Source of the DNA: Zeimonas sp050187175 | GTDB taxonomy: Bacteria; Pseudomonadota; Gammaproteobacteria; Burkholderiales; Burkholderiaceae_E | DNA length: 64,000 nucleotides | Direction: 5' to 3' | NCBI GenBank assembly: GCA_050187175.1 | Contig: JBFWXS010000003.1 | Coordinates: 62,001 to 126,000 of the forward strand | Shown here: piece after piece, positions 45,259-55,600 of the stretch | How positions within the stretch are numbered: position 1 is the first letter of the stretch | How the letters are laid out: each line of letters begins with the position of its first letter | The notes under the pieces: generated by a model | What the model saw: the letters and a program-made list of their open reading frames with translations, nothing else | The model's database searches: none | Told to the model about the DNA's origin: nothing | Translations under genes and position numbers: made by a program

Positions 45259-46166
45259 ACCCAGTCTCGCGGGCGCAGGAAATCGTGCAGCCGCGCTTCC
45301 GGCGAGCCGGCTTCGGGCTGCCAGTCATAGCGCCAGCGCGCCAGCGGCGGCATCGAGCACAGGATCGACTCGGTGCGTCCGCCCGACTGCAGTCCGAACA
45401 GCGTGCCGCGGTCGAATACCAGGTTGAATTCGACGTAGCGGCCGCGCCGGTAGGCCTGGAAGTCGCGCTCGCGCTCGCCGTACGGCAGTCCGCGGCGGCG
45501 CTCGACGATGGGCGCATAGGCGTCGAGGAAGGCGTCGCCGACCGAGCGGGTCAGCGCGAACGAGGCGTCGAACCCGCCTTCGTTCAGGTCGTCGTAGAAG
45601 ATGCCGCCTATCCCGCGCGCCTCCTTGCGGTGCTTCAGGTAGAAATAGTCGTCGCACCACTTCTTGAAGCGCGGATACAGCTCGCTGCCGTACGGTGCGA
45701 GCGAGTCGCGGCAGGTGCGGTGGAAGTGCGCGGCGTCTTCCTCGAAAGGATAGTACGGCGTCAGGTCCATGCCCCCGCCGAACCACCAGACGGTATCGGG
45801 CGCGGCCTCGGTCGGGCCGGCCACGAAGCAGCGCACGTTCATGTGCACGGTGGGGACGTACGGGTTGCGCGGATGCAGGACCAGCGACACGCCCATGGCG
45901 TCGAACGGCCGGCCGCCGATGCCGGTGCGGTGCGCGCTGGCCGATGCCGGCAGCTGGTCGCCGCGCACATGCGAGAACAGCACGGCGCCGCGTTCGAGCA
46001 GGCCGCCTTCCTCGATGACCCGGCTGAGCCCGCCGCCGCCTTCCGGACGGCGCCAGTCGTCGCTGCGGAACGGCTGCCCGTCGAGCTGCTCCAGCCGGGC
46101 GACGATGCGCTGCTGAAGGTCGAGCAGGTAGCCGCGGACGGCGCCAGTGTCGACGCCGGCGCTCAT
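45255..46166 (-). CDS. hemF: Oxygen-dependent coproporphyrinogen III oxidase
   Basis: The 303-residue enzyme decarboxylates coproporphyrinogen III to protoporphyrinogen IX in haem synthesis using oxygen. Typical segments are HMNVRCF, WWFGGGMDLTPYYPFEEDA, FYLKHRKEARGIGGIFYDDLNE and RGRYVEFNLVFDRGTLFGLQSGGRTESI. The start at 46166 overlaps the purD stop as ATGA. Confidence 0.97.
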   Translation of the reverse strand: MSAGVDTGAVRGYLLDLQQRIVARLEQLDGQPFRSDDWRRPEGGGGLSRVIEEGGLLERGAVLFSHVRGDQLPASASAHRTGIGGRPFDAMGVSLVLHPRNPYVPTVHMNVRCFVAGPTEAAPDTVWWFGGGMDLTPYYPFEEDAAHFHRTCRDSLAPYGSELYPRFKKWCDDYFYLKHRKEARGIGGIFYDDLNEGGFDASFALTRSVGDAFLDAYAPIVERRRGLPYGERERDFQAYRRGRYVEFNLVFDRGTLFGLQSGGRTESILCSMPPLARWRYDWQPEAGSPEARLHDFLRPRDWV

Positions 46167-47455
46167 CGCGCGGCTCCGCGGCCGATGGCCCGGAAGCCGA
46201 TGTCGCGGCGATACTGCATGCCGTCGAAGCGGATCGATTCGATGGCGCGGTAGGCGCGGCTCTGGGCCATCTTCACCGAATCGCCGAGCGCGGTGACGCA
46301 CAGCACGCGGCCGCCGCTGGTTAGCGTCTGGCCGTCCTGCTCGCGCGTGCCGGCGTGGAACACGAAGCAGCCTTCGTCGACTTCGCAGCCGTGCGCCGGC
46401 AGGCCGCCGATGACGTCGTTCTGCCGCGGCGAGTCGGGGTAGCCGCCGGCGGCGAGCACGACGCCGAGCGCGGTGCGGCGATCCCAGTCGATCTCGACGC
46501 GATCGAGCGTGCCGTCGATGGCGTGCTCCACGGCTTCGGCGAAATCGCTCTTGACGCGCGCCATGATCGGCTGGGTTTCGGGATCGCCCATCCGGCAGTT
46601 GAATTCGAGCGTGCGCAGCTGCCCCTGCGGATCGATCATCAGCCCGGCGTACAGGAAGCCGGTGTACTGGATGCCGTCGGCGGCCATGCCTTCGACGGTC
46701 GGCTTGATGATCTCGCGCAGCGCGCGCGCGTGGATCGACGGCGTGACCACCGGCGTCGGCGAATAGGCGCCCATGCCGCCGGTGTTCGGACCCTCGTCGT
46801 GGTCGCGCAGCCGCTTGTGGTCCTGACTGGCGGCCAGCGGCAGCACATGGTGGCCGTCGACCATGACGATGAAGCTGGCCTCTTCGCCTTCGAGGAAATC
46901 CTCGATGACGACGCGCGCTCCCGCGTCGCCCATGCGGTTGTCGACCAGCATCGCGTCGATCGCAGCGTGCGCCTCCGGCAGCGTCATCGCGACGACCACC
47001 CCTTTGCCGGCGGCCAGGCCGTCGGCCTTGATGACGATCGGCGCGCCGCGCCGGTCGACGTAGGCGTGCGCGGCGGCCGCATCGGCGAAGGTCTCGTAGT
47101 CGGCGGTGGGAATCCGGTGGCGCTTCATGAACGCCTTGGCGAAGTCCTTCGACGACTCCAGCTGAGCGGCCTGCCGCGTCGGTCCGAAGATGCGCAGGCC
47201 GCGCGAGCGGAACAGGTCGACGATGCCGGCCGCCAGCGGCGCCTCGGGGCCGACCACGGTGAACGCGACCTTCTCGCGTTCCGCGAATGCCGCCAGCGTG
47301 TTCAGGTCGGTGATCGGCACGTTCTTCAGACCGGGCTCGCGCGCCGTGCCGCCGTTGCCGGGCGCCACGTACACCATCTGCACGCGCGGCGAACGCGACA
47401 GGCGCCAGGCCAGCGCGTGCTCGCGACCGCCGGAACCGACAACGAGAAGCTTCAT
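46163..47455 (-). CDS. purD: Phosphoribosylamine-glycine ligase
   Basis: The 430-residue ATP-grasp enzyme joins phosphoribosylamine and glycine in purine synthesis. It begins MKLLVVGSGGREHALAWRLSRSP and has GPTRQAAQLESSKDFAKAFMKRH, PIVIKADGLAAGKGVVVA and GPNTGGMGAYSP, all standard for PurD. It lies between yebC (45-base gap) and hemF (4-base overlap). Confidence 0.97.
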   Translation of the reverse strand: MKLLVVGSGGREHALAWRLSRSPRVQMVYVAPGNGGTAREPGLKNVPITDLNTLAAFAEREKVAFTVVGPEAPLAAGIVDLFRSRGLRIFGPTRQAAQLESSKDFAKAFMKRHRIPTADYETFADAAAAHAYVDRRGAPIVIKADGLAAGKGVVVAMTLPEAHAAIDAMLVDNRMGDAGARVVIEDFLEGEEASFIVMVDGHHVLPLAASQDHKRLRDHDEGPNTGGMGAYSPTPVVTPSIHARALREIIKPTVEGMAADGIQYTGFLYAGLMIDPQGQLRTLEFNCRMGDPETQPIMARVKSDFAEAVEHAIDGTLDRVEIDWDRRTALGVVLAAGGYPDSPRQNDVIGGLPAHGCEVDEGCFVFHAGTREQDGQTLTSGGRVLCVTALGDSVKMAQSRAYRAIESIRFDGMQYRRDIGFRAIGRGAAR

Positions 47456-47500
47456 GGATGACTCTGCTGGCAGGATGGCGGCGCGTCGGCCACCGGGGTT

Positions 47501-48232
47501 TTATGCGGTTTCGTCGAACTCGGCGTTGGTATAGACCTGCTGGACGTCGTCGAGGTTCTCGAGCGCGTCCAGCAGCTTCTGCATCCTGGCGGCGTCGTCG
47601 CCGGCCAGCGCGGTCGAGGTGTCCGGCCGCATCGTGATCTCGGCGACGTCGGCCTTCAGCCCGGCGCGTTCGAGCGCCTCCTTCACGGCGCTGAAGTCGG
47701 CCGGTGCGCAGATCACCTCGACGCCGCCTTCGTCGTCGGTGGCCACGTCCTCCGCGCCGGCGTCGATGGCCGCTTCCATGACCTTGTCTTCCGAGGTGCC
47801 GGGCGCGAACAGGAACTGGCCGCAGTGCTTGAACATGAACGCCACCGAGCCGTCGGTGCCGAGATTGCCGCCGTTCTTGGAGAAGGCGTGCCGCACCTCA
47901 GCCACGGTGCGCGTCCGGTTGTCGGTCAGGCAGTCGACGATGACCGCGGCGCCGCCGATGCCGTAGCCTTCGTAGCGGATCTCTTCATAGTTGACGCCTT
48001 CCAGGCCGCCGGCGCCGCGCTGGATGGCGCGCTGCACCGTATCCTTCGGCATATTGGCTTCGGAGGCCTTGTCGGCCGCCAGCCGCAGCCGCGGATTGGT
48101 GCTCATGTCGCCGCCGCCGAGCTTGGCGGCGACGGTGATCTCCTTGATCAGCCGGGTGAACAGCTTTCCCCGCTTGGCGTCCTGGCGACCCTTGCGGTGC
48201 TGGATATTGGCCCATTTCGAGTGACCGGCCAT
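47501..48232 (-). CDS. yebC: YebC/PmpR-family regulatory protein (TACO1-like)
   Basis: The 243-residue protein begins MAGHSKWANIQHRKGRQDAKRGKLF, the hallmark of the family, which acts in translation of difficult (e.g. polyproline) sequences and as a DNA-binding regulator in some species. The start at 48232 has GAGGAA 4 bases upstream; an upstream GTG/TTG extension is not needed. It is the first gene of the core minus-strand cluster and faces the HerA-like ATPase gene across a 233-base gap. Confidence 0.96.
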   Translation of the reverse strand: MAGHSKWANIQHRKGRQDAKRGKLFTRLIKEITVAAKLGGGDMSTNPRLRLAADKASEANMPKDTVQRAIQRGAGGLEGVNYEEIRYEGYGIGGAAVIVDCLTDNRTRTVAEVRHAFSKNGGNLGTDGSVAFMFKHCGQFLFAPGTSEDKVMEAAIDAGAEDVATDDEGGVEVICAPADFSAVKEALERAGLKADVAEITMRPDTSTALAGDDAARMQKLLDALENLDDVQQVYTNAEFDETA

Positions 48233-48242
48233 CGCTTCCTCT

Positions 48243-48273
48243 GTGACGACGCTGTGACGAGATATCGTGACGA
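48243..48273. repeat. Three GTGACGA direct repeats upstream of yebC
   Basis: GTGACGA occurs at 48243, 48254 and 48267, spaced 11 and 13 bases apart, in the leader/promoter region of yebC. This may be a regulator-binding array. No other supported feature was seen in the 233-base divergent gap. Confidence 0.4.
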
Positions 48274-48465
48274 TTGGTTTGCCGCCGCCGGCTGCCGACA
48301 GCATCGGTCGCTTGCTAGGGAAACCGTGGCCGTGGTCGAATACCTGAGTGGTCGAACGATCCCGCCGCCGCAGGCACCCTTCGCCGCCGCTTTGCCGCCG
48401 CTGCCGGGACGCCGCTTCGGCGCCTGGACAGCAGACCGGAAACCTCTCATTTTAGCATTCGCAAC

Positions 48466-50019
48466 ATGGCCAATCCCCTCCTCGTCGCCCGAAATTCCGA
48501 CACAGAATTGCATCTGCTGCCGGCGCTCGCCAATCGGCACGGCCTGATCACCGGCGCCACCGGCACGGGCAAGACCGTGACGCTGCAGGTGCTGGCCGAG
48601 CGCCTGTCGGCAATCGGCGTGCCGATCTTCATGGCCGACGTCAAGGGCGACCTGGCCGGACTGTCGCAGCCCGGCCAGGGCACGCCGAAGCTGAAGGAAC
48701 GGCTGGACCGGCTCGGCTTCGAGATGCCGGCGTTCAGCGGCTTTCCGGTGACGCTGTGGGACGTGTTCGGCGAGAAAGGTCACCCGCTGCGCGCCACCGT
48801 GTCCGACATGGGGCCGCTGCTGCTGTCGCGCATGCTCGGGCTGAACGAGACGCAACAGGGGGTGCTCCAGCTGGTGTTCAAGATCGCCGACGATCGCGGC
48901 CTGCTGCTGCTCGACGCGAAGGACCTGCGCGCGATGCTGCAATACGTCGGCGAGAACGCGCGCGACTTCACCACCGAATACGGCAACGTGTCGGCAGCCT
49001 CGATCGGCGCCATCCAGCGCGGGCTGCTGGCGCTGGACGAGCAAGGCGCGGACCGCTTCTTCGGCGAGCCGATGCTGAACATCGATGATCTGATGCAGAC
49101 CGATGCGCAGGGCCGCGGGCTGATCAACATCCTGGCGGCCGACAAGCTGCTGAACGCCCCCAAGCTGTACGCGACCTTCCTGCTGTGGCTGCTGTCGGAG
49201 ATGTTCGAGCGGCTGCCCGAGGTCGGCGACCGCGACAAGCCGAAGCTGGTCTTCTTCTTCGACGAGGCGCACCTGCTGTTCGACGATGCGCCGAAGGCGC
49301 TGCTCGACAAGGTCGAGCAGGTGGTGCGGCTGATCCGCTCCAAGGGCGTCGGCGTGTTCTTCGTGACGCAGAATCCGCTCGACGTGCCGGACACGGTGCT
49401 CGGCCAGCTCGGCAATCGCGTGCAGCACGCGCTGCGGGCCTTCACCGCGCGCGACCAGAAGGCGGTGCGGGCGGCGGCCGAGACCATGCGGGCGAATCCG
49501 AAGTTCGACGCGCAGTCGGCGATCACCGAGCTGGGCGTCGGCGAGGGGCTGGTGTCGTTCCTCGACGAGAAGGGGCGGCCGAACATCGTCGAGCGGGCGT
49601 TCGTGTGCCCGCCAGCGTCGCGGATCGGACCGATCGACGACGCCGAACGGGCGGCGCTGATGCGCCAGTCGGTGGTGGCCGGCATCTACGACCAGACGGA
49701 GGATCGTGAATCGGCCTACGAGGTGCTGAAGGGCCGCGCGGCGGCCGGCAAGGGGCCGGCGGGCGGCGCGGCAGGCGCGGGCGCCGGCCGGGCGGGCGGA
49801 CAGGCCGGCGAGCAACCGGGCGGAAATGCGGGCAATGCGGGCGGCGGTCTCGGCGACATGCTCAAGGACGCGCTCGGCGGCGTGCTGGTCGGCAGCGGCC
49901 GCAAGGATTCGGCGATCGAGGCGATGGCCAAGAGCGCGGCGCGCTCGATGGGTTCGACGCTGGGCCGGCAGATCATCCGCGGCGTGCTGGGCACGCTGCT
50001 GGGCGGGCGCAAGCGCTGA
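48466..50019 (+). CDS. HerA-like ATPase, DUF853 family
   Basis: The 517-residue protein has Walker A GATGTGKT (residues 30-37) and Walker B KLVFFFDEAHLLFD, in the DUF853/YjgR pattern of HerA-related DNA-translocase-like ATPases. The precise role is not established. The C-terminal third has a Gly/Ala-rich linker (about 425-455) and then GLGDMLKDALGGVLVGSGRKDSAIEAMAKSAARSMGS, found in this family. It leads a plus-strand set with three reductase-like or tRNA-modification genes. Confidence 0.9.
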   Translation: MANPLLVARNSDTELHLLPALANRHGLITGATGTGKTVTLQVLAERLSAIGVPIFMADVKGDLAGLSQPGQGTPKLKERLDRLGFEMPAFSGFPVTLWDVFGEKGHPLRATVSDMGPLLLSRMLGLNETQQGVLQLVFKIADDRGLLLLDAKDLRAMLQYVGENARDFTTEYGNVSAASIGAIQRGLLALDEQGADRFFGEPMLNIDDLMQTDAQGRGLINILAADKLLNAPKLYATFLLWLLSEMFERLPEVGDRDKPKLVFFFDEAHLLFDDAPKALLDKVEQVVRLIRSKGVGVFFVTQNPLDVPDTVLGQLGNRVQHALRAFTARDQKAVRAAAETMRANPKFDAQSAITELGVGEGLVSFLDEKGRPNIVERAFVCPPASRIGPIDDAERAALMRQSVVAGIYDQTEDRESAYEVLKGRAAAGKGPAGGAAGAGAGRAGGQAGEQPGGNAGNAGGGLGDMLKDALGGVLVGSGRKDSAIEAMAKSAARSMGSTLGRQIIRGVLGTLLGGRKR

Positions 50020-50028
50020 GCATCGGAC

Positions 50029-50808
50029 ATGGATCTGGGTATCGCGGGCAAATGGGCGCTGGTGTGCGGCGCAAGCAAGGGGCTGGGCTACGAATGCGCA
50101 CGCGCGCTGGCGGCCGAAGGCGTGAATCTGGTCATCAACGCGCGCAGCGCCGCGCCGCTGGCCGAGGCCGCGCATCGCATCGGTGATGCGACGGGCGTCA
50201 CGGTGATAGCCGTGGCCTGCGACATCACGACGCCGCAGGGGCGCAGCGAAGCGCTGGCCGCCGCGCCGCAGCTCGACATCCTGGTGAACAATGCCGGCGG
50301 CCCGCCGCCCGGCGACTTCCGCCAGTTCTCGCGCGACGACTGGATCCGCGCCGTCGACGCGAACATGCTGACGCCGATCGAGCTGATCCGCGCCACGGTG
50401 GACGCGATGATCGCGCGCCGGTTCGGCCGCATCGTCAACATCACGTCCAGCGCAGTGAAGGCGCCGATCGACGCGCTGGCGCTGTCGAACGGCGCGCGCT
50501 CAGGCCTCACCGGCTTCGTCGCCGGACTCGCGCGCCAGACAGTGGCGCACAACGTCACGATCAACAATCTGCTGCCGGGCATGTTCGACACCGAAAGGCA
50601 GCGCCAGTTCACGGCCGCGGTGGCGAGCAAGCTGAACGTGACACCGGAGCAGGAGCGGCAGCGTCGCGTCGCATCGATTCCGGCCGGGCGCCTCGGCGAC
50701 CCCTACGAGTTCGGTCAGGCTTGCGCCTACCTGTGCAGCGCGCAGGCCGGTTTCGTCACCGGGCAGAATTTCCTGATCGACGGCGGCGCCTACGCCGGCA
50801 CCTACTAG
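50029..50808 (+). CDS. Short-chain dehydrogenase fold protein with altered Tyr/Lys pair
   Basis: The 259-residue SDR-fold protein has the cofactor loop GASKGLG (14-20), NNAGG (about 87-91) and Ser140/141. By eye against the family YxxxKxGL motif, Ser153 and Arg157 stand in place of the catalytic Tyr and Lys (ALSNGARSGL). It may therefore not be an ordinary reductase, although close relatives are annotated as 3-oxoacyl-ACP reductase. The C-terminus (GQNFLIDGGAYAGTY) is normal. It starts 9 bases after the ATPase stop. Confidence 0.85.
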   Translation: MDLGIAGKWALVCGASKGLGYECARALAAEGVNLVINARSAAPLAEAAHRIGDATGVTVIAVACDITTPQGRSEALAAAPQLDILVNNAGGPPPGDFRQFSRDDWIRAVDANMLTPIELIRATVDAMIARRFGRIVNITSSAVKAPIDALALSNGARSGLTGFVAGLARQTVAHNVTINNLLPGMFDTERQRQFTAAVASKLNVTPEQERQRRVASIPAGRLGDPYEFGQACAYLCSAQAGFVTGQNFLIDGGAYAGTY

Positions 50809-50833
50809 TTGTCGTTTTCTCATCGGAGACAGC

Positions 50834-51802
50834 ATGGCCAAGGCAATTCGCATCGACCGCACCGGCGGTCCGGAGGTGATGCAGTACGTCGACGTCGAGG
50901 TCGGCCCGCCGGGACCGGGGCAGGTGCAGGTGCGCAACCACGCGATCGGGCTGAACTTCATCGACGTCTATTTCCGCAGCGGCCTCTATCCGCAGAAGCT
51001 GCCGGCCGGTCTCGGCGCTGAAGGCGCGGGGGTGGTGACGGCGGTCGGTGAAGGCGTGACGCAGTTCAGGGTCGGCGACCGCGTCGCCTATGGAGCGGGC
51101 GAGAACGGCGCCTATGCCGAGCTGCGCAACATGGGCGTGGCGCCGCTGGTCAAGCTGCCGCGCGGCATCGCTTTCGAGACGGCGGCGGCGATGATGCTCA
51201 AGGGGCTCACGGTGCAGTACCTGCTGCGCCGGACCTACAAGGTCCAGAAAGGACAGACGATCCTGTTCCATGCGGCCGCCGGCGGCGTCGGGCTGATCGC
51301 GATGCAGTGGGCCAAGGCGCTCGGCGCCACGGTGATCGGCACGGTGGGGTCGCCCGCCAAAGCGGATCTGGCGCGCCGCTTCGGCTGCGACCACACCATC
51401 CTGTACCGCGAGGAGAACGTCGCCGAGCGGGTGCGCGAGATTACCGACGGCGCGATGGTGCCGGTGGTGTACGACTCGGTGGGCAAGGACACGTTCCAGG
51501 CCTCGATCGACAGCCTGCAGCCGTTCGGCCTGCTGGTGAGCTTCGGCAATGCGTCGGGTCCGGTGCCGCCTATGCCGCTGACCGCACTCAAGGGTTCGCT
51601 GTACGTGACGCGGCCGACGCTGTTCGCGCACGTCGCAAAGCGCGCCAATCTCGATGAGATGGCGGCCGATCTGTTCCGCATGGTGAGCAGCGGCAAGGTG
51701 CGGCTCGAGATCGAGCATCGCTATCCGCTGGCGGAAGCGGCGCAAGCGCATCGGGATCTGGAGGGGCGGAAGACGACCGGATCATCCGTGCTGCTGCCTT
51801 AG
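50834..51802 (+). CDS. NADPH:quinone oxidoreductase (zeta-crystallin type)
   Basis: The 322-residue medium-chain dehydrogenase lacks zinc ligands and has the quinone-reductase pattern HAIGLNFIDVYFRSGLYP, LGAEGAGVVTAVGEGV and the Rossmann motif HAAAGGVGLIAMQWAKALGA (about 143-162). It reduces quinones one electron at a time using NADPH. The ATG at 50834 follows CGGAGA. It lies 25 bases after the SDR gene. Confidence 0.92.
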   Translation: MAKAIRIDRTGGPEVMQYVDVEVGPPGPGQVQVRNHAIGLNFIDVYFRSGLYPQKLPAGLGAEGAGVVTAVGEGVTQFRVGDRVAYGAGENGAYAELRNMGVAPLVKLPRGIAFETAAAMMLKGLTVQYLLRRTYKVQKGQTILFHAAAGGVGLIAMQWAKALGATVIGTVGSPAKADLARRFGCDHTILYREENVAERVREITDGAMVPVVYDSVGKDTFQASIDSLQPFGLLVSFGNASGPVPPMPLTALKGSLYVTRPTLFAHVAKRANLDEMAADLFRMVSSGKVRLEIEHRYPLAEAAQAHRDLEGRKTTGSSVLLP

Positions 51803-51814
51803 AGCCGGCGGCTG

Positions 51815-52636
51815 GTGAGCGATTCCGTGATCCCTGCGTGCGCCGTCGACGTCGATGCCGAGCGGCGTTTCGGCGGTAGCGCGCGCTTGTTCGGCGCTGC
51901 AGGTCTGCAGCGCCTGCAGGCGGGGCATGTGTGCGTGATCGGCATCGGCGGCGTCGGCTCGTGGGCCGCGGAAGCACTGGCGCGCGCCGGTGTCGGACGG
52001 CTGAGCCTGGTCGATCTCGATCATGTGGCGGAATCGAACGTCAATCGGCAGGTGCATGCGCTGTCGTCGACGCTCGGCGCCGCCAAGGTCGAGGTGATGC
52101 GGCGACGCATCGCCGACATCGCGCCGGCTTGCACGGTGACGATGATCGATGACTTCGTCACGCTGGAGAACTCGGCGGCGCTGCTGCCGGAGGATGCGCT
52201 GCTCATCGATGCGATCGATCAGCCGCGCGCCAAGGCGGCGCTGATCGCGCTGGCACGCCGGCGCAAGCAGCCGGTCGTGGTCTGCGGCGGCGCAGGGGGA
52301 CGCATCGATCCGCTGCGGCTGCGCCGCGGCGATCTCGCGACGACCCAGGGTGATGCGCTGCTCGCGGCCGTGCGTGCGCGGCTGCGGCGCGAGCACGGCT
52401 TTCCGCGCGAGGCAGGCAGGCGCTTCCGCGTCGAGGCGGTCTGGTCGGAGGAGCCGCTGCGGCGGGAGAGGGCGAGCGACGGGGCAGGCGCCGCGGGCAC
52501 TGTAGGCGCCACAGCCGCTGCCGGCGGCGCGCCGCTCGGTTGTGCCGGCTATGGGTCGATGGTCACAGTGACGGGCTCGATGGGTTTTGCCGCGGCGGCG
52601 TGGGCGATCGAGCGCCTGGCGCGCGAAGCGGGATGA
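51815..52636 (+). CDS. tcdA: tRNA threonylcarbamoyladenosine dehydratase
   Basis: The 273-residue E1-like enzyme cyclises t6A to ct6A in tRNA using ATP. GIGGVGSWAAEALARAGVGRLSLVDLDHVAESNVNRQ (residues about 45-81, split motif), VIDAIDQPRAKAALI-like segment and VCGGAGGRIDP are diagnostic. The GTG at 51815 is the start; its ribosome binding site is weak. The C-terminal Ala/Gly-rich insert near residue 225 lengthens the usual loop. Confidence 0.9.
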   Translation: MSDSVIPACAVDVDAERRFGGSARLFGAAGLQRLQAGHVCVIGIGGVGSWAAEALARAGVGRLSLVDLDHVAESNVNRQVHALSSTLGAAKVEVMRRRIADIAPACTVTMIDDFVTLENSAALLPEDALLIDAIDQPRAKAALIALARRRKQPVVVCGGAGGRIDPLRLRRGDLATTQGDALLAAVRARLRREHGFPREAGRRFRVEAVWSEEPLRRERASDGAGAAGTVGATAAAGGAPLGCAGYGSMVTVTGSMGFAAAAWAIERLAREAG

Positions 52637-52669
52637 AGCCGGGCGGCGATGCCCGCCTGCCTGGCGTCG

Positions 52670-55600
52670 TCAATGCTGCTGCGTGGCCGGAATCGAAGCC
52701 AATAGGGTTTGCAGCGATCCCACCTCCAGCGGCTTCACGATGTGCATGTCGAAGCCTGCCTGGCGAGCCGCCTTCACATCGCCGGCTTGACCGTATCCCG
52801 TCACGGCGATCAGGTAGAGATTCCGAGGCTTGAGCTTCCTCAGCTGAGCCGCCAGTTCATAGCCCGTCATGGTCGGCAGCCCGATATCCAGGATCCCGAC
52901 GTCGGGTTGGAAGGTGCGCGCAAGCTCGATGCCGGAGAAGCCTTCGTAAGCCAGCGCTACCTCGTGTCCCCAGGTGCGAAGCAGTTCGGCCAAGGTATTG
53001 GCGGCATCCACGTTGTCTTCGACGACCAGGACCTTGCGCGCTCTGAAATTCGCCGCCGGTGCCGCGCTCTCCTTCAACGGATCCGGGAGCAGCGGCTCCT
53101 TGGCCAGCGGTAGCCGGCCAGTGAACTTGCTTCCCCGGCCGGTTCCTGCGCTGGAGGCGGCCACGATGCCGCCGTGGGCTTCCATGATCTGCTTGGCCAG
53201 CGTCAGCCCGATACCCAAGCCGCCTTCGGCTCTGGAGCGGGTCGTCTCCGACTGAACGAAGAGGTCGAACACGTGCGGCAGGATGTCCGGCGCGATGCCC
53301 GAGCCGTCGTCGGTCACGGTTACGATCGCCTCTTCGTCGGTCGCTTCCAGCCTCAACTCCACGTGGCCGCCGCGGTCGGTGTACTTGCCGGCATTGTTCA
53401 GCAGGTTGCCGAACACCTGATCGAGACGGATTGCATCGCCGTTGACGACCACAGCGGTCTCGGGCAGGACAGCGACCAGCTGATGACCGCGCTGCTGCAT
53501 GAAAGGCATGGTGGCAGCGGCAAGATTCCTGAGCAGCTGCGCCAGGTCCAGCGGCTTGCGAGTCAGCGACAATTGTCCACGCGTGATGCGCGAGATGTCC
53601 ATCAGGTCATCGGTCAGACGCGCCATCGTGCTGACCTGCCGGTCGATCACGTCCAGCGGCCGGCGCATGCCATCATCCTTGAGCTTCGCGGTCATCAGGT
53701 GGACGGCGGTGCGGATCGGCGCCAGCGGATTGCGAAGCTCGTGCGCCAGGACCGCGATGAACTCGTCCTTGCGCCGGTCGTCGGCGCGCAAGTCGGACAA
53801 GCGGTCCTCGCTGGCGGTGACGTCCTCGAACGCCAGCAGCAAGCGGGCGGAGCGCTTGTCCATGGCCGGCACCTTGCGTGCATGAACCAGCACCGATCGT
53901 CGGCCCAGGCCCGGGAAGTCGTGACTGACCCGGTAGTTGTGCACCGGCGTATTGGCTGTCAGCACCTGATCCAGCAAGCGCTTCAGCTCCGGAATATCCC
54001 ACTGTCCATCGCCGAGTTCGAATAGCCGACGGTTCAGCGTCGCGCCGGGATTGGTCAGGAAGCTGTCGTAGAACGCATGGTTGGCGCGGTGGATATACAG
54101 CCCCTGGTCCAGCACGAGCAGCGGATGCGCCACCGTGTCGATCACGGACTCCGCATAGCTCGCCTGGAAGTCAGCCTCCTTGCGCGCTCGGAGCAGCTCC
54201 GTGTTCAGCACCTGCAGCTCGCGGCTGCGGCTCAGCAACTCTTCGTTCGCGGTCGTCAGCTCCTCGTTGCTCGCCTGCAGTTCCTCGCGAGTCGTCACAA
54301 GCTCCTCGTTTCCGCTCACGAATTCTTCATTGGCCGACTGCAGTTCCTCCTGCGCCGAGCGCGACTCCTCGAGCGCCGCTTCGTAGGCTTCATTGGTGGC
54401 GTGCAAATAGTCGCGCAGGCTTTCGAGTTCTTCCTCGAGCTGCTGGATGCGCACATCCTTCTCGATTTCAGGAATCTCCAGACGAACTTCGGGTTTGGAG
54501 GGCCGGTTGTTCGCGTCGAAGAGAATTAGACAGAAGCAGGCCTTCGTCGCAGGTTCTCGCAGCGGAATGACTTCCACTGTCCCCTCGCGCTGGCCATTCG
54601 TCGTTTCGATGCGCAGATCCGGCTTGTAGACCGTCGAGCCCGACTGCTGCGCCGCCTTGATCGCCGGCATCAGCTGAAGCAGGATGCCGGGATGGGCGAC
54701 GCGATGCAGATTCAGACTGGCTGTACCGCTGGCGTGCTGCAGGTAGGGACTGGTCTGGCCCCGGAACTGCACGATATTCAAGCGGTCGTCCACCAGCAGG
54801 CTGGCCGGCGCAAAGCGTGACAGCAACAAGCCGTCCGCCTTGCGCTGCACCTGGCTGTTGTCGGGAAAGCTCGGCTGCGAGCTTTCCGCGGCTGTCGGAG
54901 GCTTCCTGGACGGATCTGCGAGCGACACGGCATCCAGCGATCCACGGGCGGATCTTGCGCGGCGGTAGATCATCCGCTGGTTGCTTGTCGAGCGCTTGAA
55001 GAACTGGCTTTCTTCATCCGGGTTTTCTGCCGGTCCCAGGATCAGGAACCCATCTGGTTTGAGAGCGTAGTGGAAATGTCGCAGCACCCGGCGCTGCAGC
55101 CCCGGGTCCAGATAGATCAGCAGATTGCAGCAGCTGATGAGGTCCATGCGCGAGAACGGCGGGTCGCTCGCGACGTTCTGGCGCGCGAACACGCACAGCT
55201 CGCGAATCTGTTTGGACACGCGGTATTGTCGGTTCTCATGCACGAAGTAGCGTCGAAGACGCGATGCCGAAACACGCTCGGCGATGCTTTCCGGATAGGA
55301 GCCTTGCCGGGCTTGCTCGATGGCCGTCTCATTCAGATCCGTTCCGAAGATCTGAATGCTGGTCTGCTGAGCGTGTTCGCCAAGAAACTCCAGCAGACAG
55401 ATGGCGAGCGAGTACACCTCTTCGCCCGTTGCGCAAGCCGGCACCCAGATGCGCAGCGGATCGGCCTGGTTTCGCCCGCTCATCAACTCCGGCAGGATCG
55501 TCTGCTTGAGCTCAGCATAGATCGCGTTTTCGCGGAAGAAGGACGTTACCCGGATCAGCAGATCCTCGTACAGCGCCGCCAATTCGACCGGGTTGTTCTG

